64,000 nt of DNA from Bacillus subtilis (GTDB lineage Bacteria; Pseudomonadota; Alphaproteobacteria; Rhizobiales; Rhizobiaceae), in the NCBI GenBank assembly GCA_021733665.1, contig JAHREI010000001.1, forward strand, positions 1 through 64,000, given 5' to 3'. The notes below the pieces were generated by a model. It worked only from the letters and a program-made list of their open reading frames with translations. It was not told the DNA's origin and did no database searches. Every line of letters begins with the position of its first letter. The first letter of the stretch is position 1. Position numbers and translations under genes: made by a program. Positions 1 through 7,395 of this stretch are shown piece by piece.

Positions 1-70
1 TTCCAATCAGCCAATCTCAAGGGCGAAGCTCTCTGCCGCTAGCAGCGCCGCCGCCCTCGTTGTTGAGCTC

Positions 71-100
71 ATATAGACCCCACCCAACCAAACTGTCAAC
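71..100 (-). promoter_or_regulatory. strong sigma70-type promoter reading out of the window (stable-RNA-like)
   Basis: Read on the minus strand there is a perfect -35 hexamer TTGACA (95-100), an 18-bp spacer and a -10 hexamer TATATG (71-76). The downstream DNA to the window edge is GC-rich and holds only a 21-codon reading frame. Positions 101-241 hold no gene that I can see. A near-consensus promoter followed by non-coding DNA suggests an rRNA or tRNA transcription unit just outside the left edge. That last step is inference. Confidence 0.5.
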
Positions 101-241
101 ACGGGAAACCAAGAAAAATGCACAAATCGAAAAGATTCTTTCCACAGGCAAAAACGCGAAGCACATTCATTTAGCCGACTTCTCTATATGTGCGATAGCA
201 CGGCATTATATGCCCTATATATAGAGTATGCAGACCGTATT

Positions 242-661
242 TTAATGCTCGCTACCGAAACGCTCCATCTCAAGCTCCGACAAGCCTAAACTCTGTCCGA
301 TTTCATGAAGCAGGATATGGCTGATAATCTCACCAAGTGTTTCGGTATGCTCACTCCAGTAATCCAGAATCGCCCGTCTATAAAGCGTCAGCAGCTCCGG
401 CCCTTCCTGAGCCCGCAAATGAAAGCGTTCACCAATACCCCGCCCTTCAAAAAGACAGAGAATGTCATAAGGCGTATCTAGATCCAGATCCTCCATGACT
501 TGCTCATCGGGAAAATCTTCCACTTCAATACGAATCTGCGGGCTGAGCGCGCGAAAGTCATCTGGCATATGCGCATAAGCATTCAGTGCCAGTGATTGTA
601 ATTCATCGATAGACGGGGCAAGCCGTGCTGCCCAGTCTCCGCTCAGATCAGTCTGAACCAT
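242..661 (-). CDS. zincin-like metallopeptidase family protein with altered HEXXQ motif
   Basis: A 139-residue protein with the size and layout of the small metallopeptidase (zincin-1) family common in Hyphomicrobiales: an acidic N-terminal half and a C-terminal helix with the metal motif followed by a GLS-E-ME tail. Family members normally carry HEXXH. Here the DNA at about 287-305 reads HEIGQSLGLSE, so the second zinc-binding His is Gln while the catalytic Glu and first His remain. The gene lies 150 bp downstream of leuD on the same strand but beyond a terminator, so it is probably transcribed separately. Activity as a protease is doubtful; a binding role is possible. Family assignment is fairly sure, function is not. 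Confidence 0.7.
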   Translation of the reverse strand: MVQTDLSGDWAARLAPSIDELQSLALNAYAHMPDDFRALSPQIRIEVEDFPDEQVMEDLDLDTPYDILCLFEGRGIGERFHLRAQEGPELLTLYRRAILDYWSEHTETLGEIISHILLHEIGQSLGLSELEMERFGSEH

Positions 662-716
662 TGTTCCTGTCTTTCTGTCCTGCTGATAACCCAGCAGGTG
701 ATCAAAGAGTATCCCA

Positions 717-753
717 TAAAAAAACCACGCTAACAGCCATCTGCAGCGTGGTT
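717..753 (-). terminator. Rho-independent terminator after leuD
   Basis: Arms AACCACGCT (723-731) and AGCGTGGTT (745-753) form a 9-bp stem. On the minus strand the stem is followed by a run of Ts (717-722). It ends leuD transcription. Confidence 0.8.
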
Positions 754-811
754 TCTGACATTATATAGGCATTTAAAGAATAAATGCCAAGAGAGACCGG
801 CTTTTAACGAC

Positions 812-1417
812 TCAAGCCCATGGACGGTTCGCAGAAGCTTTCTTTTCGAAAACTGAAATATTGTCCGATTTTTCCATTGTCAGGCCGATATCATCCAAAC
901 CATTCAGCATGCAATGACGCTTGAACTCATCCAGTTCAAAACCGATCGAACCACCGTCAGGACCGGAAATTGTCATGTTTTCCAGATCAATGCTCAAAGT
1001 GGCATTGGCACCACGGGAGGCGTCGTCCATCAGCTTATCAAGATCATCCTGAGAAACTTTAATCGGCAGAATACCGTTCTTGAAGCAGTTATTATAGAAG
1101 ATATCTGCGAAAGAGGTTGAGATCACGCAGCGGATACCGAAATCCAGCAAAGCCCAAGGCGCATGCTCACGGGAGGAGCCGCAACCGAAGTTATCGCCGG
1201 CAACCAAAATCTGTGCGTTGCGATAAGCAGGTTTGTTCAGAACGAAATCCGGATTTTCCGAACCGTCTTCGTTGAAGCGCATTTCCGCGAAAAGACCTTT
1301 ACCAAGACCTGTACGCTTGATTGTCTTCAGATAATCCTTAGGGATAATCATATCCGTATCGATATTGATGATCGGCAACGGAGCGGCAACGCCGGTAAGC
1401 TTGGTGAATTTTTCCAT
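812..1417 (-). CDS. leuD: 3-isopropylmalate dehydratase small subunit
   Basis: LeuD pairs with LeuC (not in this window) to isomerise 2-isopropylmalate to 3-isopropylmalate in leucine biosynthesis. The 201-residue length is typical. The signature [15 protein letters not shown] lies at residues 76-90, and the N-terminal DTDMIIP segment and the swivelling-domain fold signals are present. The start gives MEKFTKLTG, the usual family beginning. A clear terminator follows. The next pathway enzyme, leuB, is also here but about 22 kb away, so the leu genes are dispersed. The identification is secure. Confidence 0.97.
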   Translation of the reverse strand: MEKFTKLTGVAAPLPIINIDTDMIIPKDYLKTIKRTGLGKGLFAEMRFNEDGSENPDFVLNKPAYRNAQILVAGDNFGCGSSREHAPWALLDFGIRCVISTSFADIFYNNCFKNGILPIKVSQDDLDKLMDDASRGANATLSIDLENMTISGPDGGSIGFELDEFKRHCMLNGLDDIGLTMEKSDNISVFEKKASANRPWA

Positions 1418-1673
1418 CGGTCTACAAACCTATAAGTCAAAATGCGTTTTCTCATTGTGCTTTACACCAGCTTTTTGCAGAGTCAAAGGCCTGAGAAGGG
1501 GTAAAATCCAAGCGAAGTGCCGCACCATGCTGAAAATCGCCCTATCGACACCAATAACCGGCAATATTTCATTGATTGCTTATGGCATTCAATACAAACA
1601 ATATTCTGTACTTTTAAGCGACCTTCGACGACTAAAAAATACGCGAACCTTTTTGAGCAAGGAAAAATTCTGA

Positions 1674-2561
1674 ATGTCACTTTATCAGCCACGACGTGCT
1701 GTACTTTATGTACCGGCCAGTCATCAGAAAGCGCTCGCCAAAAGCACAACACTGCATCCTGATGCGATTATCTATGATCTTGAAGATTCCGTTGCACCGG
1801 AAATAAAACAGCAGGCGCGAGAAAATCTGCGTCTTCACTTTCAGGAGCAGGGACAAATCACAATCACTCAGGCCCTCCGTATCAATAGTCTCAGCACAGA
1901 ATGGGGACAGGATGATCTGCGACTGGCTGCCGAACTTCGTGTCCAAGCTGTTGTCCTGCCAAAGGCAGAGACACCGCAGCAGATTATCGATGTTGCCCGC
2001 CAGCTCGACCATGATGATGCGCCGGAGAACTTAGAAATCTGGGCAATGATTGAAACCCCGCGCGGTATTCTCAATGCGGATGAAATTGCCCGACTGGCAC
2101 AAAAATCCGCCGCGCGCCTCAGATGTTTCATTATCGGCACCAATGATATTGCCCTGAGCACAGGTGTAAAAACCACCAACCAGCGCAGCGCATTACTGCC
2201 GTGGATGATGCAGATTATTCTCGCAGCCCGCGCAGGAGGCATTGATGTGCTGGACGGCGTTTACAATAATTTTCAGGATCAGGCCGGTTTTGCTGCCGAG
2301 TGTGAACAAGGTGCTATGCTTGGCTTTGACGGGAAAACCCTGATCCATCCCTCCCAGATTGAAACAGCTTTAAACAGCTATTCCTCAACTGCCGAAGAAG
2401 CCGCATGGGCAAATCAGGTAATTGCTGCTTTTAATCTGCCGGAAAATGCTGCCAAAGGTGCCATCTCTCTAAATGGCACGATGGTCGAACAATTACATAT
2501 TCGTCAGGCAGAACGCGTTCTAAAGCGCATCCCGAAAAGTGTGAAGCGGTTTTCGGACTAA
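1674..2561 (+). CDS. HpcH/HpaI aldolase / citrate lyase beta-like (CitE family) protein
   Basis: A 295-residue TIM-barrel enzyme of the CitE / malyl-CoA lyase-like group. The N-terminus PRRAVLYVPASHQKAL, the DLEDSVAPE motif (about residues 36-44), the metal-ligand region AMIETPRGIL and the GTNDIALSTG segment are characteristic. The C-terminal region with DGKTLIHPSQ is also typical and binds the CoA ester in relatives. The likely reaction is cleavage or thioester hydrolysis of a malyl- or citramalyl-CoA type substrate; the exact substrate cannot be read from sequence. The gene is divergent from leuD with about 255 bp between them, which shows no clear operator. No citrate lyase alpha or gamma genes are nearby, so it is a stand-alone CitE-like enzyme. 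Confidence 0.88.
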   Translation: MSLYQPRRAVLYVPASHQKALAKSTTLHPDAIIYDLEDSVAPEIKQQARENLRLHFQEQGQITITQALRINSLSTEWGQDDLRLAAELRVQAVVLPKAETPQQIIDVARQLDHDDAPENLEIWAMIETPRGILNADEIARLAQKSAARLRCFIIGTNDIALSTGVKTTNQRSALLPWMMQIILAARAGGIDVLDGVYNNFQDQAGFAAECEQGAMLGFDGKTLIHPSQIETALNSYSSTAEEAAWANQVIAAFNLPENAAKGAISLNGTMVEQLHIRQAERVLKRIPKSVKRFSD

Positions 2562-2583
2562 GATGCGCGTAAAAACAAATAAA

Positions 2584-2640
2584 TAGAGCGGTTCCAACGC
2601 TTATAGGTTTATTGGGAACCGCTCTGGCGCGTATGCGCTG
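2584..2640. repeat. RIME-like palindromic intergenic element
   Basis: AGAGCGGTTCC (2584-2594) pairs with GGAACCGCTCT (2614-2624), followed by a small GCGC-gtat-GCGC hairpin and a T-rich tail. It belongs to the same element family seen elsewhere in the window, for example at 23.9 and 57.6 kb, and probably also ends transcription of the CitE-like gene. Confidence 0.65.
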
Positions 2641-2672
2641 ATTTTTCTTTCTGCAAACTACAGGAGTTTTCC

Positions 2673-2879
2673 ATGCAGCTTTATCGTTTTCTTACCGGAC
2701 CAGATGATTCTTCTTTTTGTCATCGCGTTACCGAAGCTCTGAACAAAGGCTGGATGCTCTATGGCTCACCGAGCCACAGCTATAATGCCGAAGAGAAGAA
2801 AATGTATTGCGGTCAGGCCGTAACCAAGACCGTTGAAGGTCATGAATATTCGCCGGATATCAAACTCGGCAGTTTCTAA
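2673..2879 (+). CDS. DUF1737 domain-containing small protein
   Basis: A 68-residue protein matching the DUF1737 family: MQLYRFLTGPDDSSFCHRVT followed by ALNKGWMLYGSPS and a C-terminal GQAVTKTVEG stretch. Family members are small soluble cytoplasmic proteins of unknown function, often beginning with this same Tyr-rich segment and a G-W-x-L-x-G-x-P core. The start has a good AGGAG site just upstream. It stands alone between a palindromic element and a terminator shared with the convergent peptidase gene. I give no function. Confidence 0.88.
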   Translation: MQLYRFLTGPDDSSFCHRVTEALNKGWMLYGSPSHSYNAEEKKMYCGQAVTKTVEGHEYSPDIKLGSF

Positions 2880-2887
2880 AACTAAAA

Positions 2888-2920
2888 GCCCCTGCATAAC
2901 TTGCAGGGGCGTTTTCTCTT
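2888..2920. terminator. bidirectional terminator between the DUF1737 gene and dcp
   Basis: GCCCCTGCA (2888-2896) and TGCAGGGGC (2902-2910) form a 9-bp stem, followed by a T-rich tract on the plus strand and preceded by AAAA for the convergent gene. Confidence 0.8.
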
Positions 2921-2922
2921 TA

Positions 2923-4977
2923 TTAAAGGCCGCGCTTATCGATCATCGCTTGCGGACTTGGCATCCGGCCACGGAATGTTTTGTACAACTCCTCCGGATC
3001 TTTAGAACCACCCGCCGCATAAATATGGGTCTTCAACTTTTCTGCCAGATCAGCATTGAAGACGTCGCCGCTTTCTTCAAAAGCCGCAAACGCATCTGCA
3101 TCCAGTACTTCCGACCACATATAAGAATAGTAACCAGCAGAATATCCGTCACCACTGAACACATGCAGGAAATGCGGTGTACGATGACGCATAATAATCG
3201 CTTCCGGCATATCCATTTTTTTCAAAACCTCTGCCTCAAAAGCCAGCGGATCAGTCACAGGCTTGTCACTGGTATGGAAAGCCATATCCACCAGCGCCGA
3301 TGAGGTGAACTCCACAGTGTTGAAACCGGCATTGAACGTGGTAGCTTTCAGCACTTTATCAATCAGCTCCTGCGGGATTGTCTCACCGGTTTTATAATGT
3401 GTGGCGAATTTCTCCAGCACCGGACGCTCTGTCAGCCAATGTTCATAGAGCTGGGACGGCAGCTCGACAAAATCACGCGAGACCGCAGTGCCCGAAATCG
3501 CAGGCCATGTCACATCGCTTAGCAATCCGTGCAGGGCATGGCCGAATTCGTGGAACAGCGTATGTGCATCATCGAGCGACAACAGCGCCACCTCGCCTTT
3601 CGGCGGCTTAGCGAAGTTCATCACATTATAAATAATCGGTTGCTGGCCAGCATCCAGACGATGTGATGACTGCAATGCACTCATCCATGCGCCGGAGCGT
3701 TTGCTCTGACGGGCAAAATAATCACCTAAGAACAGGCCGCGTCGTGAACCGTCCGCATTGAGCACTTCCCACACGCGCACATCCGGATGCCATGTCTGAA
3801 TACCCTGATGTTCTTTAAATGTCAGGCCGAACAGACGTGTTGCAACGTCAAAAGCGGCTTCAATAATTTTATTGAGCTGCAGATAAGGTTTGAGATCGCC
3901 TTCATCAAAAGCGAAGCGTTCGGCACGCAGTTTTTCTGCATAATAACGCCAGTCCCAACCGGCTACCGGATGATTCAGTCCCTCACCGGCAATCAGCTTT
4001 TCCAAATCGGCCTGTTCTTCCGATGCACGCTGTTTGGCTTTTTCCCAAACCGGCAGTAGCAAATCCATCACCGCATCCGGCGTTTTGGCCATTGTGTCAT
4101 CAAGCTTGAACGCAGCAAAATTTGCATAGCCCAGCAGTTTTGCCTTTTCATCACGCAAACTGACGATCTCTGTCACCAAAGACCGGTTATCAGTCTCACC
4201 ACCATTTTCACCACGCTTTGCCCATGCTTGATAGGCTTTTTCACGTAAATGGCGAACAGAGGAGAATGTCAGGAACGGCTCGACAATCGCACGGGACAAT
4301 GTAACCGCCCAAGCGTCTTCACGACCGCGCTCTTCAGCCGCCGCTTTCATCGCAGCCCGCAACTGCTCCGGCAAACCGGCAAGCTCTGCCTCATCCGTGA
4401 TAAACAAAGCCCATGATGCTTCATCTTTCAGCACGTTCTGGCCGAAACCGGCACCGAGGCCGGCGAGCTTTTCATTAATATCAGCCAGCCGTGCCTTGTC
4501 CTGTGCATTCAGCTTGGCACCGTTGCGCACAAAGCCTTTCCAGCTTTTTTCCAGCACACGCAGCGTTTCCGTATCCAGTCCGAGGCTGGCACGGTTTTGA
4601 TAAAGCGCATCAAGGCGGGCAAACAGCACTTCATTCATCATGATGCGCGAGTGGTGGCGGGACATTTTCGGCGCAACTTCACGTTCCAGCGCCTGAATAA
4701 CCTCGTTGGTATGCGCACCGGCACGCATCCAGAAAATTGCAGCAATATGCGAAAGCTCGCGACCGGAAAGCTGCAATGCTTTCAAAGTATTTTCAATTGT
4801 CGGTGCATCCGGGTTTTGCAGAACGGCTTCCACATCTGCCCAGTCTTTTTCCAGAGCAATATCAAAAGCTGCTTTAAAATCCGCATCAGTGAACTTGCTG
4901 AAATCCGGCAGACCAAGCGGGCCGCTCCACTGGCTGAGTGCTTCATTTGCTGGCGTCATCTGATTGTCCTGCGGCAT
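2923..4977 (-). CDS. dcp: M3 family metallopeptidase (peptidyl-dipeptidase Dcp / oligopeptidase A type)
   Basis: A 684-residue zinc peptidase of family M3. The HEFGHALHG motif near residue 475 gives the HEXXH zinc site, and the third ligand Glu lies in the following VSRDFVELPSQ stretch. The C-terminal YYSYMWSEVLDADAF segment is typical of Dcp/PrlC. These enzymes act in the cytoplasm (Dcp may also occur in the periplasm) on short peptides released by larger proteases. No signal peptide is visible. Length matches the family. I cannot separate Dcp from PrlC with certainty; the YSAGYYSY region favours Dcp-like naming. It is a single gene with no operon partners. Confidence 0.92.
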   Translation of the reverse strand: MPQDNQMTPANEALSQWSGPLGLPDFSKFTDADFKAAFDIALEKDWADVEAVLQNPDAPTIENTLKALQLSGRELSHIAAIFWMRAGAHTNEVIQALEREVAPKMSRHHSRIMMNEVLFARLDALYQNRASLGLDTETLRVLEKSWKGFVRNGAKLNAQDKARLADINEKLAGLGAGFGQNVLKDEASWALFITDEAELAGLPEQLRAAMKAAAEERGREDAWAVTLSRAIVEPFLTFSSVRHLREKAYQAWAKRGENGGETDNRSLVTEIVSLRDEKAKLLGYANFAAFKLDDTMAKTPDAVMDLLLPVWEKAKQRASEEQADLEKLIAGEGLNHPVAGWDWRYYAEKLRAERFAFDEGDLKPYLQLNKIIEAAFDVATRLFGLTFKEHQGIQTWHPDVRVWEVLNADGSRRGLFLGDYFARQSKRSGAWMSALQSSHRLDAGQQPIIYNVMNFAKPPKGEVALLSLDDAHTLFHEFGHALHGLLSDVTWPAISGTAVSRDFVELPSQLYEHWLTERPVLEKFATHYKTGETIPQELIDKVLKATTFNAGFNTVEFTSSALVDMAFHTSDKPVTDPLAFEAEVLKKMDMPEAIIMRHRTPHFLHVFSGDGYSAGYYSYMWSEVLDADAFAAFEESGDVFNADLAEKLKTHIYAAGGSKDPEELYKTFRGRMPSPQAMIDKRGL

Positions 4978-5096
4978 GTCTCACAATCTCCGGTTTGCAG
5001 AATTACATTTCAAACATTTAAGCAGCAGCAACTGCCTTCACAAGTCATTTATAGCGAATTGACCGCGCGAAACATAAATAGTAAATAAAACTTATT

Positions 5097-5111
5097 ATAA
5101 GGAAACCTTAT
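5097..5111. promoter_or_regulatory. inverted repeat overlapping the marR ribosome-binding site
   Basis: ATAAGG (5097-5102) and CCTTAT (5106-5111) are exact inverted repeats three bases apart. They contain the AAGGA ribosome-binding site and end two bases before the ATG at 5113. The position suits an autoregulatory MarR operator, or a small hairpin limiting translation. Confidence 0.4.
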
Positions 5112-5112
5112 T

Positions 5113-5580
5113 ATGTTTTCAGGCAAATCCTATAATCCCGATAGTTTCGGCTTTCTCGTCTATGATATCAGCCGCCTCTTCAGCCTGGAGCGCGAACGCA
5201 AGATCGTTGCCGCAGGGCTTGAACTCACAGCTTTTGAGTCACGGACTTTGGTACATGTCGCGCGCTATCAGCCTGCCCGTCAGGTTGCACTGGCCGAGAG
5301 TATGAATATTGAAGCGATGACCCTGTCTGGTTATCTCGACAGGCTGGAGAACCGCCAGCTTTTGCGCCGTGAGCCTGATCCCGATGACCGCCGTGCCAAA
5401 CTGATTTTTCTCAATGAGTCCGCTGTACCCGTACTCGATGAATTAAAGCGCATTGCCCTTGAAACCATTGCTGAAGTCTCACATGCATTACCGCCTGAGG
5501 AGTGGGAGACGTTCATGGACAATCTGATGACAATCCGCGCGCATTTAAGAGAAATCAATCAGGAAAACCGGAAAAGCTGA
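5113..5580 (+). CDS. MarR family transcriptional regulator
   Basis: A 155-residue winged-helix regulator. The central part shows the MarR pattern: ARQVALAESMNIEAMTLSGY as helix-turn-helix (about residues 56-75), then LDRLENRQLLRREPDPDDRRAKLIFL as recognition helix end and wing with the conserved DxRxK. N- and C-terminal helices supply the dimer interface. The gene sits 45 bp upstream of a drug-efflux MFS gene in the same direction, so it probably controls that pump and itself. The effector is unknown. A short palindrome overlapping its own ribosome-binding site supports autoregulation. Confidence 0.9.
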   Translation: MFSGKSYNPDSFGFLVYDISRLFSLERERKIVAAGLELTAFESRTLVHVARYQPARQVALAESMNIEAMTLSGYLDRLENRQLLRREPDPDDRRAKLIFLNESAVPVLDELKRIALETIAEVSHALPPEEWETFMDNLMTIRAHLREINQENRKS

Positions 5581-5625
5581 TCCGCTTTTCCGCCCATTTG
5601 CAACTCAACCATAAAGCATGCCGCT

Positions 5626-6894
5626 ATGCCCGATTCATCGCCTCGCGAAAAAGTCTCTCCTCTGGTCATCATGTCCGAACGTCGTGTCGGTATTATCGGC
5701 GGCTTTCTCTCGGCAATCGGGCCGCTGGCCATGTCGCTCTACACACCGGCAATGCCGGATATTGTGACCGCTTTCGGCACCACGGAATCCGCTGTCAAAC
5801 TCACACTCACAGCCTATTTCGGTGGCTTCTGCTTTGCCCAGCTGATTTGCGGGCCCCTCTCCGACGGCTACGGACGCAAACCGATCACCATCCTGTTCAT
5901 GTCCGTCTATCTCATGGCAAGTGTGCTGGCCTTGCTGGCACCGACAATTGAGATCATGGTGCTGGCACGCCTGTTACAGGGTGTAGGTGCAGCGGTCGGC
6001 GTAACCATGTCCCGCGCGATTGTCCGCGATCTGTTTACGAGTGACAAGTCAGCAAGGGTTATGAATCTGATCGGCATTGTCCTGTCTGTCGGCCCTGCTA
6101 TCGGCCCGACACTCGGCGGGCTGACACTGGAATTTTTCGGCTGGCATGCGATTTTTATAGTCATGATCCTGCAAGGTATCGTGGTTATTACCATCATGCT
6201 GCTCTTTGTACAGGAAACAGGCAATCCTGATCCGTCCCGCATCCGTCCGAAAACCCTGATCAAATCCTATTTCAGCCTGCTGAAAACGCCGCATTTCCTG
6301 CTGGCCAGTCTGGTACTGACCGGTGCCACCGGCGCTCTTTATACGTCTGCCACCATCATGCCCTTTATTCTGATGTCCCGCGTTGGCTTATCGCCCAGTC
6401 AATTTGGCATGGGAATGCTGCTGCAAACCGCCTTCTATATTTCAGGCGGGATTATCTACCGCTTCATGATGCACCGCCTGAGCGTGTTTCAAATGTCCTG
6501 TATCGGCCTGCTCTGCACTTGTTCGGCCAGTATCCTGCTTGCCGTCATGCTGCGTATTTATGAGCCGAGCTATTTGCGGGTCATGCTGCCAATGGGACTC
6601 TATGTCATGGGTATCGCGTTCCTCACGCCGCAAATGACCACAGCGGCCATGGCACCGTTTCCGCAGATTGCCGGTTCGGCTTCAGCTTTAATGGGCTTTT
6701 TCCAGATGGGGGGCGGTCTGGTCGGCGGTATACTCTCCGCCTCAATGGGCGATCCCATCATTGCCATGGCAACTTTGTTGCCGCTGATGGGATTACTGTC
6801 ATTAATCAGCTATATCATGTGGAACAGGTTCAGACTGCCCCTGAACCACACAATAGAACATACGATTGCGCCTAAAATTTCTGAACAACGATAA
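5626..6894 (+). CDS. Bcr/CflA family multidrug efflux MFS transporter
   Basis: A 422-residue inner-membrane antiporter of the DHA1 (Bcr/CflA) family with about 12 predicted membrane helices. The motif GPLSDGYGRKP between helices 2 and 3 is the MFS motif A, and the SLYTPAMPDI segment after helix 1 is typical of this group. Early sequence MPDSSPREKVS precedes the first helix. It follows a MarR regulator by 45 bp and is probably in its operon. Likely substrates are amphiphilic drugs or metabolites, but specificity cannot be read from sequence. Confidence 0.9.
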   Translation: MPDSSPREKVSPLVIMSERRVGIIGGFLSAIGPLAMSLYTPAMPDIVTAFGTTESAVKLTLTAYFGGFCFAQLICGPLSDGYGRKPITILFMSVYLMASVLALLAPTIEIMVLARLLQGVGAAVGVTMSRAIVRDLFTSDKSARVMNLIGIVLSVGPAIGPTLGGLTLEFFGWHAIFIVMILQGIVVITIMLLFVQETGNPDPSRIRPKTLIKSYFSLLKTPHFLLASLVLTGATGALYTSATIMPFILMSRVGLSPSQFGMGMLLQTAFYISGGIIYRFMMHRLSVFQMSCIGLLCTCSASILLAVMLRIYEPSYLRVMLPMGLYVMGIAFLTPQMTTAAMAPFPQIAGSASALMGFFQMGGGLVGGILSASMGDPIIAMATLLPLMGLLSLISYIMWNRFRLPLNHTIEHTIAPKISEQR

Positions 6895-7017
6895 AATCAG
6901 ACAGGTCTTTTTGAAAACAGAAGCGATCCGAGTGGTCTTATTCCGACATTTGCATTCCGTGGGTGTCGTCGTGGAGCAAATGTCAAAATTAAAAAAAACA
7001 CTAACAACTATATGAAA

Positions 7018-7094
7018 CTAGTGGATTTTCAAATTTGACGTTTGAAACTGCATTTGTGTCGGTCGGAAGTCAAACGTCAAATTCAATCCACTAG
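7018..7094. repeat. large imperfect inverted repeat (about 25-bp arms)
   Basis: The left arm (7018-7045) starts CTAGTGGATT and ends TTTGACGTTTGA. The right arm (7070-7094) is its near-complement, ending ATCCACTAG. A 24-base loop separates them. The ends read CTAGTGGATT inward from both sides, as in a MITE or other palindromic mobile element. It abuts the next RIME-like element. Confidence 0.6.
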
Positions 7095-7191
7095 AGCATT
7101 TCCCGCTTAGATTAGTTTATTGGAAATGCTCTATACTTTTATCTACGCGCATCTTATTCCGAAAACCGGTTCCAACTTTTCGGGATACGCT
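7093..7191. repeat. RIME-like palindromic intergenic element (two modules)
   Basis: The first module is AGAGCATTTCC pairing with GGAAATGCTCT (about 7094-7132). The second is a palindromic module with TTCCGAAAACCGG and CCAACTTTTCGG arms ending in a GATACGCTC sequence. The same two-module order recurs at 20.1, 23.9 and 57.6 kb. Confidence 0.65.
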
Positions 7192-7307
7192 CCGGCAGGG
7201 TTGACATCCCCCGCTCAACAGCACAAAAAGCACGGGAAGACCCGTTGGTCTGATTTTAACCGGAGTTTTACTCTTATGCCCTGCGACAGTCACAGTCGAT
7301 TGTTTAT

Positions 7308-7373
7308 GCCGTCATCGGCAGACCTGACCTGATCGCAATAGGCGGTTGGTTTGTCACGGTCTGTCATGACGGC
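7308..7373 (+). promoter_or_regulatory. structured 5' leader stem upstream of mgtE
   Basis: GCCGTCATCGGCAGACC (7308-7324) pairs with GGTCTGTCATGACGGC (7358-7373) apart from a small internal mismatch, giving a stem of about 15 bp that ends 22 bases before the mgtE ATG. The 200-base interval from the repeat element to mgtE carries no convincing gene. Because Mg2+ transport genes are often leader-controlled, this is a candidate cis-regulatory RNA; no known riboswitch class is recognised here. Confidence 0.4.
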
Positions 7374-7395
7374 GGATCGACAGAGAGGCAAACCA

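Noticed and set aside
7120-7332. 70-codon frame between the repeat element and mgtE
   Set aside because: It starts inside a RIME-like element and has no conserved sequence. The region is better explained as an untranslated leader.
7351-7367. TTGTCAC and CTGTCAT in the mgtE leader as a Pho box
   Set aside because: The two heptamers are 10 bp apart rather than 11, there are only two, and they lie inside the leader stem. No phosphate link to mgtE is known.
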